Assembly: GCA_963598415.1 (NCBI GenBank)
Contig: CAVBUH010000073.1
Location: 1 to 64,000, forward strand
Direction of reading: 5' to 3'
DNA from: Colimorpha_A sp900556615
GTDB lineage: Bacteria; Bacillota; Clostridia; Oscillospirales; CAG-272
Length of the DNA stretch: 64,000 nucleotides
Part shown: positions 53,662-61,574 of the stretch, piece after piece
Layout of the letters: the number at the start of each line of letters is the position of its first letter
Numbering within the stretch: the first letter of the stretch is position 1
Translations under genes and position numbers: made by a program
Notes under the pieces: model-generated
The model's input: only the letters and a program-made list of their open reading frames with translations
What the model was told of the DNA's origin: nothing
The model's database searches: none

Positions 53662-53859
53662 ATGAAAATAGAATGTATTGCATGTAGAAAACAAAATCTT
53701 GATAAAGATACTATTGGTATAAACAAAAAAATGCTCGGAGTAGATATCAAAGCTTTTTATTGTATGAATTGCCTTGCGGATTACCTTGGTTGTTCGGTAG
53801 AGGATCTTCTTGAGAAAATAGAAGAATTTAAGGATGAAGGATGCACATTATTTAAGTGA
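53662..53859 (+). CDS. 65-residue cysteine-rich protein between brxL and desulfurase
   Basis: Starts two bases after brxL. Cys pairs CIACRKQN (residues 5 and 8) and FYCMNCLADYLGC (about 33 and 36, then 43) suggest zinc or iron-sulfur binding; the remainder is a helix ending DEGCTLFK. I do not recognise a family. Placed between BrxL and the cysteine desulfurase, it could carry sulfur or a metal cluster to BrxP. Inference only. Confidence 0.75.
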   Translation: MKIECIACRKQNLDKDTIGINKKMLGVDIKAFYCMNCLADYLGCSVEDLLEKIEEFKDEGCTLFK

Positions 53860-53867
53860 GGAATAGT

Positions 53868-54995
53868 ATGAAGCGGATTATATACGCCGATAACGCGGCT
53901 ACAACAAAACTAAATAACGAAGCACTCGAGGCTATGATTCCGTGGTTAACCGATGAATACGGAAATGCTTCTCAACCATATTCTTTTGCAAGAAAACCTA
54001 AAAAAGCTTTAGCCGAAGCACGTGCTACAATTGCCTATTGTATAAATGCTTCTCCTGATGAGATATATTTTACAAGCGGCGGTACTGAAAGCGATAACTG
54101 GGCTATCAAGGGAACTGTATTTAGTGAAAAACTTGGAAGTGAAGTTATTACATCTTCCATAGAGCATCATGCGGTTTTAAGAGCATGTGAATCGATTGAA
54201 AAACTTGGATGCTCTGTTAAGTATTTGGGCGTTACTCCAAATGGTGTGATAACACCGGAATCCCTTGAAGAGACAATTACGGATAGAACAAAGCTTGTCT
54301 CTATTATGCTCGTAAACAACGAAATTGGAAGCCTTCAACCGATCAAAGAGTTGTCGACGATATCACATTCCCATGGTGCATTGTTCCACACAGATGCCGT
54401 GCAAGCAATCGGACATATTCCCGTAGATGTAAAAGAGTTAGGCATCGATTTACTATCTGCTTCAGCGCATAAATTCAACGGTCCAAAAGGCGTTGGCTTT
54501 CTCTACATAAGAAAAGGTGTATCCATTGATTCATATGCAAGTGGTGGAGCTCAGGAGCATGGAGCAAGAGCCGGCACAGAGAATGTGGCGGGCATTGTTG
54601 GAATGGCAAAAGCACTTGAAGTTAATTGTCGAAGAATGCAAGCCTCCGAAATACAACTGCGAAAACTGGAAGCAATAATTATTGACGCCCTTAACATCGG
54701 AAAAGTTGACTATATTCGTAATGGCGATATTAATCATCTTCCTGGCAATATAAGTTTGTCATTCAAAGATTGTAATGGAGAAGCGCTATTACATCGTTTA
54801 GATTTAATGGGAATTATTGTTTCAACTGGATCGGCATGCGATAGCGTAAACACTCAAGTATCACATGTAATCAAAGCGATTGGCCTTGATGAAAAATATG
54901 CATTGGGAACGATAAGAATATCATTATCGCAAGATAACACCGAGGATGATGTTAAATCAATAGCAGAAGCAATTTTAAAGATTATACGTTTTTGA
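53868..54995 (+). CDS. Cysteine desulfurase (DndA/IscS-like)
   Basis: A 375-residue PLP enzyme from ATG 53868 (GTGAGG). Key motifs: IYADNAATTKLN, TSGGTESDNWAI, SIEHHAV, NNEIGS, HTDAVQAIGH, SASAHKFNGPKG (PLP lysine, about residue 201), AGTENVAGIVG and VSTGSACDS, where the cysteine (about 325) is the persulfide-forming residue. Such enzymes take sulfur from cysteine for Fe-S clusters or for DndC in DNA phosphorothioation. Last gene of the BREX operon, followed by a terminator, so it is dedicated to this system rather than housekeeping. Confidence 0.92.
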   Translation: MKRIIYADNAATTKLNNEALEAMIPWLTDEYGNASQPYSFARKPKKALAEARATIAYCINASPDEIYFTSGGTESDNWAIKGTVFSEKLGSEVITSSIEHHAVLRACESIEKLGCSVKYLGVTPNGVITPESLEETITDRTKLVSIMLVNNEIGSLQPIKELSTISHSHGALFHTDAVQAIGHIPVDVKELGIDLLSASAHKFNGPKGVGFLYIRKGVSIDSYASGGAQEHGARAGTENVAGIVGMAKALEVNCRRMQASEIQLRKLEAIIIDALNIGKVDYIRNGDINHLPGNISLSFKDCNGEALLHRLDLMGIIVSTGSACDSVNTQVSHVIKAIGLDEKYALGTIRISLSQDNTEDDVKSIAEAILKIIRF

Positions 54996-55007
54996 ATATA
55001 AAGGTAC

Positions 55008-55040
55008 TGAGGTGGCACCCAAATGCCACCTCAATTTTTT
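55008..55040 (+). terminator. Terminator of the BREX operon
   Basis: TGAGGTGGCA (55008-55017) pairs with TGCCACCTCA (55024-55033), then AATTTTTT. Closes the unit beginning at 40512. Confidence 0.9.
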
Positions 55041-55063
55041 CTCAAGAAATTTCTCCAAACCCC

Positions 55064-55118
55064 TTGACAAATTATGAGACAAGTTGTATAATAATAACGT
55101 ATCAAGACAAATTGTCTC
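55064..55118 (+). promoter_or_regulatory. Promoter and twin operators of the LexA-like gene
   Basis: TTGACA (55064-55069), 17-base spacer, TATAAT (55087-55092). Palindromes GACAAGTTGTA (55078-55088) and GACAAATTGTC (55107-55117) overlap the -10 region and the start of the transcript. This differs from the Bacillus LexA box, so it would be a specific operator for the encoded repressor. Confidence 0.75.
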
Positions 55119-55137
55119 GAAATATAGCGAGGTAGAT

Positions 55138-55761
55138 ATGCGACCGATCAATTACGAAGCCATTACGGCGATGAAAAAGTGCATACAAGAGAATATGGTG
55201 TCTGGCAAGGCGTGCCTGACGCTCCGTTCCATTACGGAAGAGACGGGAGTGCCGTTTCAGACGGTTGGACGTTACATTCAGCAGTTCATTGATCGCGGTG
55301 AGATAGCAACCGATGACGAGTACGGTTATGTTCTTACCGAAATGGCAGGAAAGATTAATCGTGTGAAAGGCGTTCCGCTTGTGGGTAACATATCCTGCGG
55401 TGCTTTGAGCATTGCCGAAGAGGATATCACCGACTATATCAAAGTGCCTGAGAAACTCATCAGCGACGGTGAGTATTTTCTCCTCCGTGCGCAGGGCGAA
55501 TCGATGATCAACATCGGCATTGAACCCGGCGACCTTGTATTGATACGCAAGCAAAGCTATGCTGATCCCGGTCAGGTGGCTGTCGTCATTTCCACCGAGT
55601 TTTCAGACGCAGGGGGAACGCTCAAGCGCTATTATCCGGAGCCTGAAAAGCATCGGGTGCGCTTGCACCCCGAAAACGACACCATGAAGGACTTTTTTGT
55701 CCACGAGTGCATTGTGCAGGGCGTTGCCAAGAAGGTATTCAAAATGAGGAATATCGAATGA
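55138..55761 (+). CDS. LexA/S24-family repressor
   Basis: A 207-residue protein from ATG 55138 (GCGAGGTAG). Winged HTH: TLRSITEETGVPFQTVGRYI. Self-cleavage site Cys87-Gly88 in GNISCGAL, as in some phage repressors rather than the Ala-Gly of LexA. Catalytic Ser122 (QGESM) and Lys163 (GTLKRYY). Upon DNA damage RecA-stimulated cleavage would relieve repression. By position it may control the mobilization module that follows, coupling transfer to SOS. Confidence 0.88.
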   Translation: MRPINYEAITAMKKCIQENMVSGKACLTLRSITEETGVPFQTVGRYIQQFIDRGEIATDDEYGYVLTEMAGKINRVKGVPLVGNISCGALSIAEEDITDYIKVPEKLISDGEYFLLRAQGESMINIGIEPGDLVLIRKQSYADPGQVAVVISTEFSDAGGTLKRYYPEPEKHRVRLHPENDTMKDFFVHECIVQGVAKKVFKMRNIE

Positions 55762-55985
55762 ATAATGAAAAGAAAGAGTGCTACCCGCAGGATAAATGTC
55801 CTCATTGCGGCAAATTTGCTGTCGGTTACGGTTCCCGACGGCTCAAGAATAATTCAAGGGTCATGTTGGCAGATGCGGTACATGGAGATTTTATTTTTCA
55901 ATGCCCAAACTGCGGAACAAAATTGACATTGGTGACCGAGCTGTTACATAACGCCGAGACACCCGCGGCGAGAGTTACGGGGTGA
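55758..55985 (+). CDS. Small zinc-ribbon protein
   Basis: A 75-residue protein. CPHCGKFAVGYGSRR and FQCPNCGTKL give a four-cysteine zinc ribbon. ATG 55758 overlaps the stop of the repressor gene, so it is coupled. Function unknown. Confidence 0.75.
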   Translation: MNNEKKECYPQDKCPHCGKFAVGYGSRRLKNNSRVMLADAVHGDFIFQCPNCGTKLTLVTELLHNAETPAARVTG

Positions 55986-56277
55986 GATAAAATAATGTCA
56001 TCCTCCCGGCTGTGAAATCGGGAGCAAAGGGGCGACATCATAAGGCGGCTCGCATAGAGTCACGCTTTGTGATGCCGTTCATTTTATTATCGAATGAATC
56101 CGCTTTTGCGGTTTCAGATAAATATTTGATTGAGACGGCGTAGCCGGATCAATAGCTTTTCGGAGGTGAAAGCCATAGAGTAATCAAACGCTTTTTATGT
56201 TCATATCGGGGGAGTATGAGTTCCTTTCGTACATAGCTTGTTTTGGCAAGTTAAATCTTACGAAGGAGGTATCATGT
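55986..56277 (+). other. Leader region before the excisionase-like gene
   Basis: A 290-base gap with short inverted repeats (CTCCCGGC/ATCGGGAG at 56002-56024; CCGCTTTTGCGG at 56110-56121). No convincing ORF apart from the RBS AAGGAGGT at 56262-56269. Possibly a structured leader. Confidence 0.4.
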
Positions 56278-56511
56278 ATGTATGATATCGAACGCTTAAA
56301 GGGGCTCATGTTTACAGATTACCCCGACTTGGTTGACGTAGCACAGCTCCAAGAGATGCTGGCAGTCAACCGCCACACTGCCTACGATCTGATCGGAAGC
56401 GGTGCTTTCAAATGTGCAAAAGTCGGACGAAAGTACTTGATTCCGAAGATCGAGATTATCAAATTTCTCTACAAGGATTCTATTTCGGCAGGTGGAGGTG
56501 CACGCGCATGA
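56278..56511 (+). CDS. Excisionase-like HTH protein
   Basis: A 77-residue protein: LVDVAQLQEMLAVNRHTAYD and LIGSGAFKCAKVGRKYLIPK, an excisionase fold. AAGGAGGT supports ATG 56278. Its stop overlaps the next ATG. Confidence 0.85.
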   Translation: MYDIERLKGLMFTDYPDLVDVAQLQEMLAVNRHTAYDLIGSGAFKCAKVGRKYLIPKIEIIKFLYKDSISAGGGARA

Positions 56512-57710
56512 GTGAAGAACTGATGACAGAAAACACCGACACACAGCCCGAGGTAGATCCAACCTCTCCTCATTATCAGAATGATCCGTCATTCATTGAT
56601 GAGAATCAAACGCCCGAAGCGCAGGAAAAAGCCATTCTCGAATGGCAAAAAGCCGCATATCCAGGGTATGTGAAGCTCCGTTCGTGCGAGGAAATCTACG
56701 ATACGATATACCACAAGCGTGATCCGATTGTAGAAGGACTGATCGACCACGGCACCATCATACTCGGCGGTGCATCCAAGGTAGGCAAGAGCTTTCTGTC
56801 CCTTCAGCTGGCGTACTGCGTCAGCCAAGGGCTGCCGTTTCTCGGCTTTAAGACAAACCAAACGGGTGTGATCTATTTCGCACTTGAAGATGTCGAAAGA
56901 CGAATCCAACATCGAATGCAAAAGATGTTCGGTCTTGAACCGGCAAAGAATCTTTACTTTGCAACCGAAGCAGGATATGTGGGCGGCGGAGGCTTCGAGG
57001 AACAGCTGAACACCGTACTTCATGATCATCCCGACGTGGGACTTGTGATTGTCGATGTTTTGCAGAAAATCCGAAACCCTATGGAGCAATCCAGCTATGC
57101 CACCGATTATGTTTTCATAAATGCGGTAAAGGAGCTTGCCGACAGGTATGGTATCTGTTTGATTTTGGTGCACCATACGCGCAAATCAGCAGATAGCGAT
57201 ATCTTCAAAATGCTGTCGGGTTCTATGGGTATCACAGCCGCCGTTGACGGCTCAATGGTACTCTACAAAAAGGAACGGAAATCCCCCGAAGCGACACTTG
57301 CCGTTGTAGGTCGAGAAATCCGCGACCGCGAGCTGAACCTGGTACGCGATTGGGACTCTCCCAAGTGGGAGCTTGTGGACGAGGAGGATTATGTGAATTT
57401 GCCAAGTCTGCCCGACAAGATTTTACTTGCCGTCAGCGCTCTGTTGTCAGACGAGCGACCTCTATGGATCGGCTCCGCCGATGCACTGGTGAAAGCGACC
57501 GGTCTTGAAATGTCGCCGAATGCGCTTTCAAGATACCTCGGAAGCCATGTGACAGAGCTTAAGAAGGAATACTTCATTGACTTCTCGAAAGGAAGGACGA
57601 ACAGCGGAAGAAGCATAAGACTGATGTACGGCGAGGACAAGCCTCTTACAAAAGAATCGATTAATGATATGAATGAAGGAGAAAAAGATAATGAAAAAGA
57701 GTGTATTTGA
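56508..57710 (+). CDS. RepA-like AAA family ATPase
   Basis: A 400-residue protein. Walker A GGASKVGKS (87-95), IYFALED, Walker B LVIVDVLQKI (about 182-191), and LILVHHTRKS. AAA_25/RepA type as in the first element (7661-8641), but with a ~70-residue acidic N-terminal extension. GGAGGTG precedes ATG 56508. No iteron array is visible upstream. Likely helicase or replication protein of the mobilization module. Confidence 0.85.
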   Translation: MSEELMTENTDTQPEVDPTSPHYQNDPSFIDENQTPEAQEKAILEWQKAAYPGYVKLRSCEEIYDTIYHKRDPIVEGLIDHGTIILGGASKVGKSFLSLQLAYCVSQGLPFLGFKTNQTGVIYFALEDVERRIQHRMQKMFGLEPAKNLYFATEAGYVGGGGFEEQLNTVLHDHPDVGLVIVDVLQKIRNPMEQSSYATDYVFINAVKELADRYGICLILVHHTRKSADSDIFKMLSGSMGITAAVDGSMVLYKKERKSPEATLAVVGREIRDRELNLVRDWDSPKWELVDEEDYVNLPSLPDKILLAVSALLSDERPLWIGSADALVKATGLEMSPNALSRYLGSHVTELKKEYFIDFSKGRTNSGRSIRLMYGEDKPLTKESINDMNEGEKDNEKECI

Positions 57711-58392
57711 ACAGATTCTCGAAGAAATGGAACAGGAAAAATATCGTTTTGTGCCTGAGGCTATCGAAGCCATTGACAACGGCGATGAGAAAAGGATTGA
57801 TTTGTTTCTGCATTATAATGCTGAAACCGCCGCTGCTATGCTCGAGCAGAGATACGACAAAATACCGCCGGAAACAAGATTTGAGACAGCGTTGTACCAC
57901 TATACCGACAAAGGCGATGGTATTGACATCATTCGTCGAGTGATTAAAGAGTCGCTGAAATATCGCAAATCGAATTGGCGTGATGAGTTGCCTGAATCCG
58001 TTCGTAACTTGGAAGAGTTTACTGTTTACCGTGCCACCTGCGATACTCCTGATGAAGTAGCAAACAGCTTGTCTTGGACACTCTGTAAGGATATTGCTGA
58101 ATGGTTTGTTGTTTATAACAACAAGAATGCCGGATATGAACTTCCGCAACACATCTATAAGGCAACAATCCCGGCAGACAAGGTTATTGCCTTTCTCAAC
58201 GGTCGCGATGAATTTGAAATCCTCCAATTTCAGGGAGTTGAAAATATTCAGATCATTCCGATTGAGGGGGAAAGCAAGGAGTTCCGTGACTTGATGGAGA
58301 AGATATCCAAGCTTCCGAGAAGTCAGGAGAACAACTCATCTGCGATGTTCGAGGACTTCTTTAACAACTGGTATCGCGCGACAGCATCGTGA
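57691..58392 (+). CDS. R-S-E type ADP-ribosyltransferase-like protein
   Basis: A 233-residue protein, start at ATG 57691 (AAGGAG). The C-terminal half reads like an ART fold: Arg114 in FTVYRATCD, Ser128 in SLSWTLCKDIAEWF, and the Glu-Phe-Glu (174-176) in GRDEFEILQ, an R-S-ExE triad, with HIYKATIPADKVIAFL between. The N-terminal ~100 residues are helical. It has no signal peptide, so it would act inside the cell or be delivered with the element. Family assignment is by motif only. It overlaps the ATPase gene by 20 bases. Confidence 0.6.
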   Translation: MKKSVFEQILEEMEQEKYRFVPEAIEAIDNGDEKRIDLFLHYNAETAAAMLEQRYDKIPPETRFETALYHYTDKGDGIDIIRRVIKESLKYRKSNWRDELPESVRNLEEFTVYRATCDTPDEVANSLSWTLCKDIAEWFVVYNNKNAGYELPQHIYKATIPADKVIAFLNGRDEFEILQFQGVENIQIIPIEGESKEFRDLMEKISKLPRSQENNSSAMFEDFFNNWYRATAS

Positions 58393-58563
58393 CGATATGA
58401 CGGTCGTGACGGTATTTTCAAATGCCGTGCAAAAAACAAAAATACCATGGCGATAAAAACATCGTCACTATCGACACTACCGTCATGGAAGCCGAAATCA
58501 GCACCGACAAAACGTCCGGAAACGCGAAAAATCCCTTTACACGAAAATCTGCGATTTGAATGT

Positions 58564-58680
58564 GTAGCGAGCATAGGAGTGGTCATGCCACTCCCCGACA
58601 AAAGCCGTATTGCCACCTGTAGTGCCACACGCTTTTGTCTGTCGAGGGGGCACCCCTTAGACCCCGTTTCGCATACCGTC
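58564..58680 (+). other. Candidate oriT
   Basis: GTAGCGAGCATAGG, then the hairpin GGAGTGG/CCACTCC (58576-58594), within a 390-base non-coding region (58393-58782). The same motif and hairpin order lies upstream of mobC at 26.4 kb. A second GGGG-CACC-CCTT-CCCC feature at 58645-58664 may add to relaxosome binding. Confidence 0.6.
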
Positions 58681-58782
58681 ACGCGGAGCGTAATTTGGGG
58701 CAAATATCGTCACGGATGACGGAATTTTCGGCGCCGTAATCGTCACAATTTTTGAGAACATTTGATATGAAAGAGAGTTTAT

Positions 58783-59136
58783 ATGGCAGGTAAAAAGAAG
58801 AGAGATTATTCGAAAACCAAAAGAAAAGACAACGGCACCCCGATACAAATCAGGGTGTCGAAGGAACTGAGAGCTACCATTGAAAGGAATGCGAAAGCCT
58901 GCAAACTATCCATTTCGGAGTATGTCAGACAAGTCGCAACCATGCACAATCCGAGAGCTTTACCGCCCGAGGAGTTCTACCAAATTCTTGACTACCTGAA
59001 GGTTTGTAAGTCAAATATTGAAGCCAATCAGTCATGGCGATTCGGAAAAAACGAATTGAATACGCTGATTGACCTTTACAATACTTTCGACGAACGGGTG
59101 CAGACCTTCTATGAGGCAAACGATGGCAGTAACTAA
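58783..59136 (+). CDS. mobC: MobC-like relaxosome accessory protein
   Basis: A 117-residue protein with a basic N-terminus and a ribbon-helix-helix-type segment (IQIRVSKELRATIERNAKAC, then LSISEYVRQVA). Overlaps the relaxase start by 14 bases, the same arrangement as the other MobC/relaxase pairs here. Confidence 0.8.
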   Translation: MAGKKKRDYSKTKRKDNGTPIQIRVSKELRATIERNAKACKLSISEYVRQVATMHNPRALPPEEFYQILDYLKVCKSNIEANQSWRFGKNELNTLIDLYNTFDERVQTFYEANDGSN

Positions 59137-60652
59137 AATCTGGCCGGTAAAAGACAGCCTATCACGCCTAATTGAGTACGCCGAGAATCCCGAAAAGACT
59201 GCGTTTGAAAGCCTTGAAACCGTCATGGCATATGCCGGTGACGAGGACAAAGTTATCTATGAGAAGGGCGAGAAATGTTATCTTGTGACCGCTCTGAATT
59301 GCCGCGGCAATGCGTTGGAGTCGATGATAAAGGTGCAGAAGCACTTTGGCGCAAAGGGCGATAATATTGCCTACCACGCCTATCAAAGCTTCAAGCCCGG
59401 AGAGGTAACACCAGAGCAATGTCACGAGATCGGCGTCAAGCTCGCCGAGAAATTATGGGGCAACCGCTATCAGGTTTTGGTGGCAACCCATACAAATTGC
59501 AGCCACCTGCACAATCATTATGTCATTTCAGCCATGAGCTTTCGGGACGGCAAAAAACTCGATACGGGAAACAACTATTGGGGGCGGGTGTTATCACCCG
59601 CTTCTGATGCCTTATGCCGGGAATACGGTCTTTCCACCCTCGGCAAGCGGCGAAAAGCCGCACCGCGTGTCCTCTATATGGACGAGAAAAAGGGCAAGAA
59701 AACGCCGTACCGCCTGATGTTCGATGCCTTGAAAGCCGCGCTGGGACTTGCCACAAGCAACGGCGATCTGCAAAAATATCTCTACGATATGGGATACGAG
59801 CTTGACATAAAAAAGGCGAGAATGAAGAGCCGATTTACAAAAAAGTGGGTGAGTCTCAAAACCCTTTCCGATACCTTCGGCGAGGCTTGTATGCCGTCTG
59901 ACTTCGAATTTTTCTATGAGAAGAACGAGATGGATTATGAGGAAGGCAGGCTCGGATGTGAGCGATCTTATGTGTGGGAGATGAAACGCCGTCAGGAGAA
60001 GAACGGAGTTTATCACTCTCGCGATTGGACGGAACACGGCTCACTTGACCCATATCCCGGTCAGCTGAACACGCTGGCAAAGGTGCTTGAGGTGTTTATG
60101 TTCTTGATGGGATGGAAACCGAACGTTATCCTGATAGGCGCGAAAACGCCCTACACGCCGCTTTCTCCCGAAATGAAAGCAGAGATGCGGAACGAGAGAA
60201 AAAAGGCGCAGATGTACTCTAAAACGGCTGTCATCATCGGTCGTGAAAAGCTGGAGACAGGTGAAGATGCTTTGAACTATCTTGAGAAGATAGACATCAA
60301 AATCCACGAGCTTGTCAAGGAGCGAAAGAAGCTGTACTATCAGGCGGGCAAGCAGGAAAACGGCGAGGACAAGCTGCATTATCTTGCGCAAATCGACCTC
60401 ATCAATCAACAGCTGAAAACCTATCGCTATGAGAAAAAGTGCGTCTACAACCTTCTTGAGCGTTGCGATATCATGAAAGTAATGATTGACAACGAGATGC
60501 AGATGCGCCGGGAAAAGCGGGAACGAGAGTACAAAAAGGATGTACCGGTTGTCGAAAAGCCACGGAACGAGCGGTCAGAGGAACGGGAGTATTATCCCCG
60601 TTATACGCCGCCGGCAAAGCCTAAGCGAAAACGCGACGACTTCGAACGATAA
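59123..60652 (+). CDS. Relaxase/mobilisation nuclease
   Basis: A 509-residue protein from ATG 59123. Relaxase domain: LIEYAENPEKTAFE (catalytic Tyr near residue 17), IAYHAYQSFKPGEV, and SHLHNHYVISAMSF (His triad, about 130). The C-terminal part (~370-509) is a Lys/Glu-rich helical region. Mobilizes the module at 56-63 kb and could carry the adjoining BREX operon in the same integrated island. Confidence 0.92.
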   Translation: MAVTKIWPVKDSLSRLIEYAENPEKTAFESLETVMAYAGDEDKVIYEKGEKCYLVTALNCRGNALESMIKVQKHFGAKGDNIAYHAYQSFKPGEVTPEQCHEIGVKLAEKLWGNRYQVLVATHTNCSHLHNHYVISAMSFRDGKKLDTGNNYWGRVLSPASDALCREYGLSTLGKRRKAAPRVLYMDEKKGKKTPYRLMFDALKAALGLATSNGDLQKYLYDMGYELDIKKARMKSRFTKKWVSLKTLSDTFGEACMPSDFEFFYEKNEMDYEEGRLGCERSYVWEMKRRQEKNGVYHSRDWTEHGSLDPYPGQLNTLAKVLEVFMFLMGWKPNVILIGAKTPYTPLSPEMKAEMRNERKKAQMYSKTAVIIGREKLETGEDALNYLEKIDIKIHELVKERKKLYYQAGKQENGEDKLHYLAQIDLINQQLKTYRYEKKCVYNLLERCDIMKVMIDNEMQMRREKREREYKKDVPVVEKPRNERSEEREYYPRYTPPAKPKRKRDDFER

Positions 60653-60655
60653 CAA

Positions 60656-60682
60656 ACTCCCACGGTTTATCCGTGGGAGTGC
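60656..60682. terminator. Bidirectional terminator
   Basis: ACTCCCACGG and CCGTGGGAGT form a 10-base-pair stem between the convergent relaxase and nucleotidyltransferase genes. Confidence 0.85.
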
Positions 60683-60687
60683 TACTG

Positions 60688-61341
60688 TTATGTATTGAAA
60701 TATCCGTATTTCTGACAGATTTCGTGAACTGTTTTTGCGAAAATAGATCTGGACTTCACATGGGGATCGGTATTGCCATTCTTCTTGATAATATACAGAT
60801 CTCTTACGGCATTCCACAAGCCCTCATCGTGGCACCATTCTATTTTTTCTTGCAGTTCGTAAAATCCATCCGGCTGTTGTTGCCATTCATATGTATTCTG
60901 CTTTTTGTTAAAATGAATGTATTCTTGGCAATCGTAGCCGTCGTCATCAATGTAATCGTTGACAACTGCAAAATCACAACTGTGCAAAATCTTTTTGTTT
61001 TTTGTATCCTTAACTTTGATTGTTATGACTCTTTTGCTATCTTCACAGTTGTCATATTGAAATAAATGATTATGCTTATTAAAAGCATTCATGAGCGTAG
61101 TTTTGATTTGTTTAGCGGTGTATTTGTTGTCATCGTCATTGACCCGGATATTCACATCAAAATCAAATCCGGTATTTGATTTTTTGTCTTCAGTTATCAT
61201 GTTTCTGCTTGCACTTCCGATAAACTGATATGAGAATGTGAACTTGTTTTTGACTTCTCTTTGAACTAAATGAATGAGATTTTCTATCTCCTCACGTATA
61301 GGAGAAGCTTGTCTCTTTGGGACATATTGATAGTCATGCAT
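60688..61341 (-). CDS. Nucleotidyltransferase-fold protein
   Basis: A 217-residue protein with AAAGGA before ATG 61341. NTase signature: FIGSASRN (Gly-Ser 42-43), then FDFDVNIRV (Asp60, Asp62) and CDFAVVND (Asp123), the three metal-binding acidic residues. Size and motif order are compatible with MNT/OAS-type nucleotidyltransferases, including CD-NTases, but no effector gene adjoins it. Transcribed against its neighbours from its own promoter, so it is cargo. Function unknown. Confidence 0.7.
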   Translation of the reverse strand: MHDYQYVPKRQASPIREEIENLIHLVQREVKNKFTFSYQFIGSASRNMITEDKKSNTGFDFDVNIRVNDDDNKYTAKQIKTTLMNAFNKHNHLFQYDNCEDSKRVITIKVKDTKNKKILHSCDFAVVNDYIDDDGYDCQEYIHFNKKQNTYEWQQQPDGFYELQEKIEWCHDEGLWNAVRDLYIIKKNGNTDPHVKSRSIFAKTVHEICQKYGYFNT

Positions 61342-61371
61342 AGTATAATCCTTTCTTTTCCCAAACCGACC

Positions 61372-61432
61372 ATTTAGATTTTAATGAGGCATCTAAATCG
61401 TAATATTATATCACAAATTCTCAATTTATCAA
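61372..61432 (-). promoter_or_regulatory. Promoter and operator of the nucleotidyltransferase gene
   Basis: Minus strand TTGATA (61432-61427), 16-base spacer, TATAAT (61410-61405). A perfect inverted repeat ATTTAGAT (61372-61379) and ATCTAAAT (61391-61398) lies just after the -10, suggesting repression by an unknown protein. Confidence 0.65.
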
Positions 61433-61495
61433 TAGTATAAAATCGAAGTTCACAGAAAATTTAACTTTATAGACAATTTTATAGCAGGCAGGTAA

Positions 61496-61524
61496 TTGCA
61501 TTCGAACCCGTCGTGTGTTATAAT
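61496..61524 (+). promoter_or_regulatory. Integrase promoter
   Basis: TTGCAT (61496-61501), 17-base spacer, TATAAT (61519-61524). CGAACCC (61503-61509) and GGGTTCG (61537-61543) form an inverted repeat around the transcription start, a possible control site. Confidence 0.6.
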
Positions 61525-61574
61525 AAGCTCACCGATGGGTTCGGGTGCTGTTGCCGCAGGAAAGGAGATTTTCA

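Noticed and set aside
43320..54995. A complete Dnd phosphorothioation locus
   Set aside because: DndC-like and DndA-like proteins are present, but DndB, DndD and DndE are absent, and PglZ, BrxC and BrxL identify the locus as BREX.
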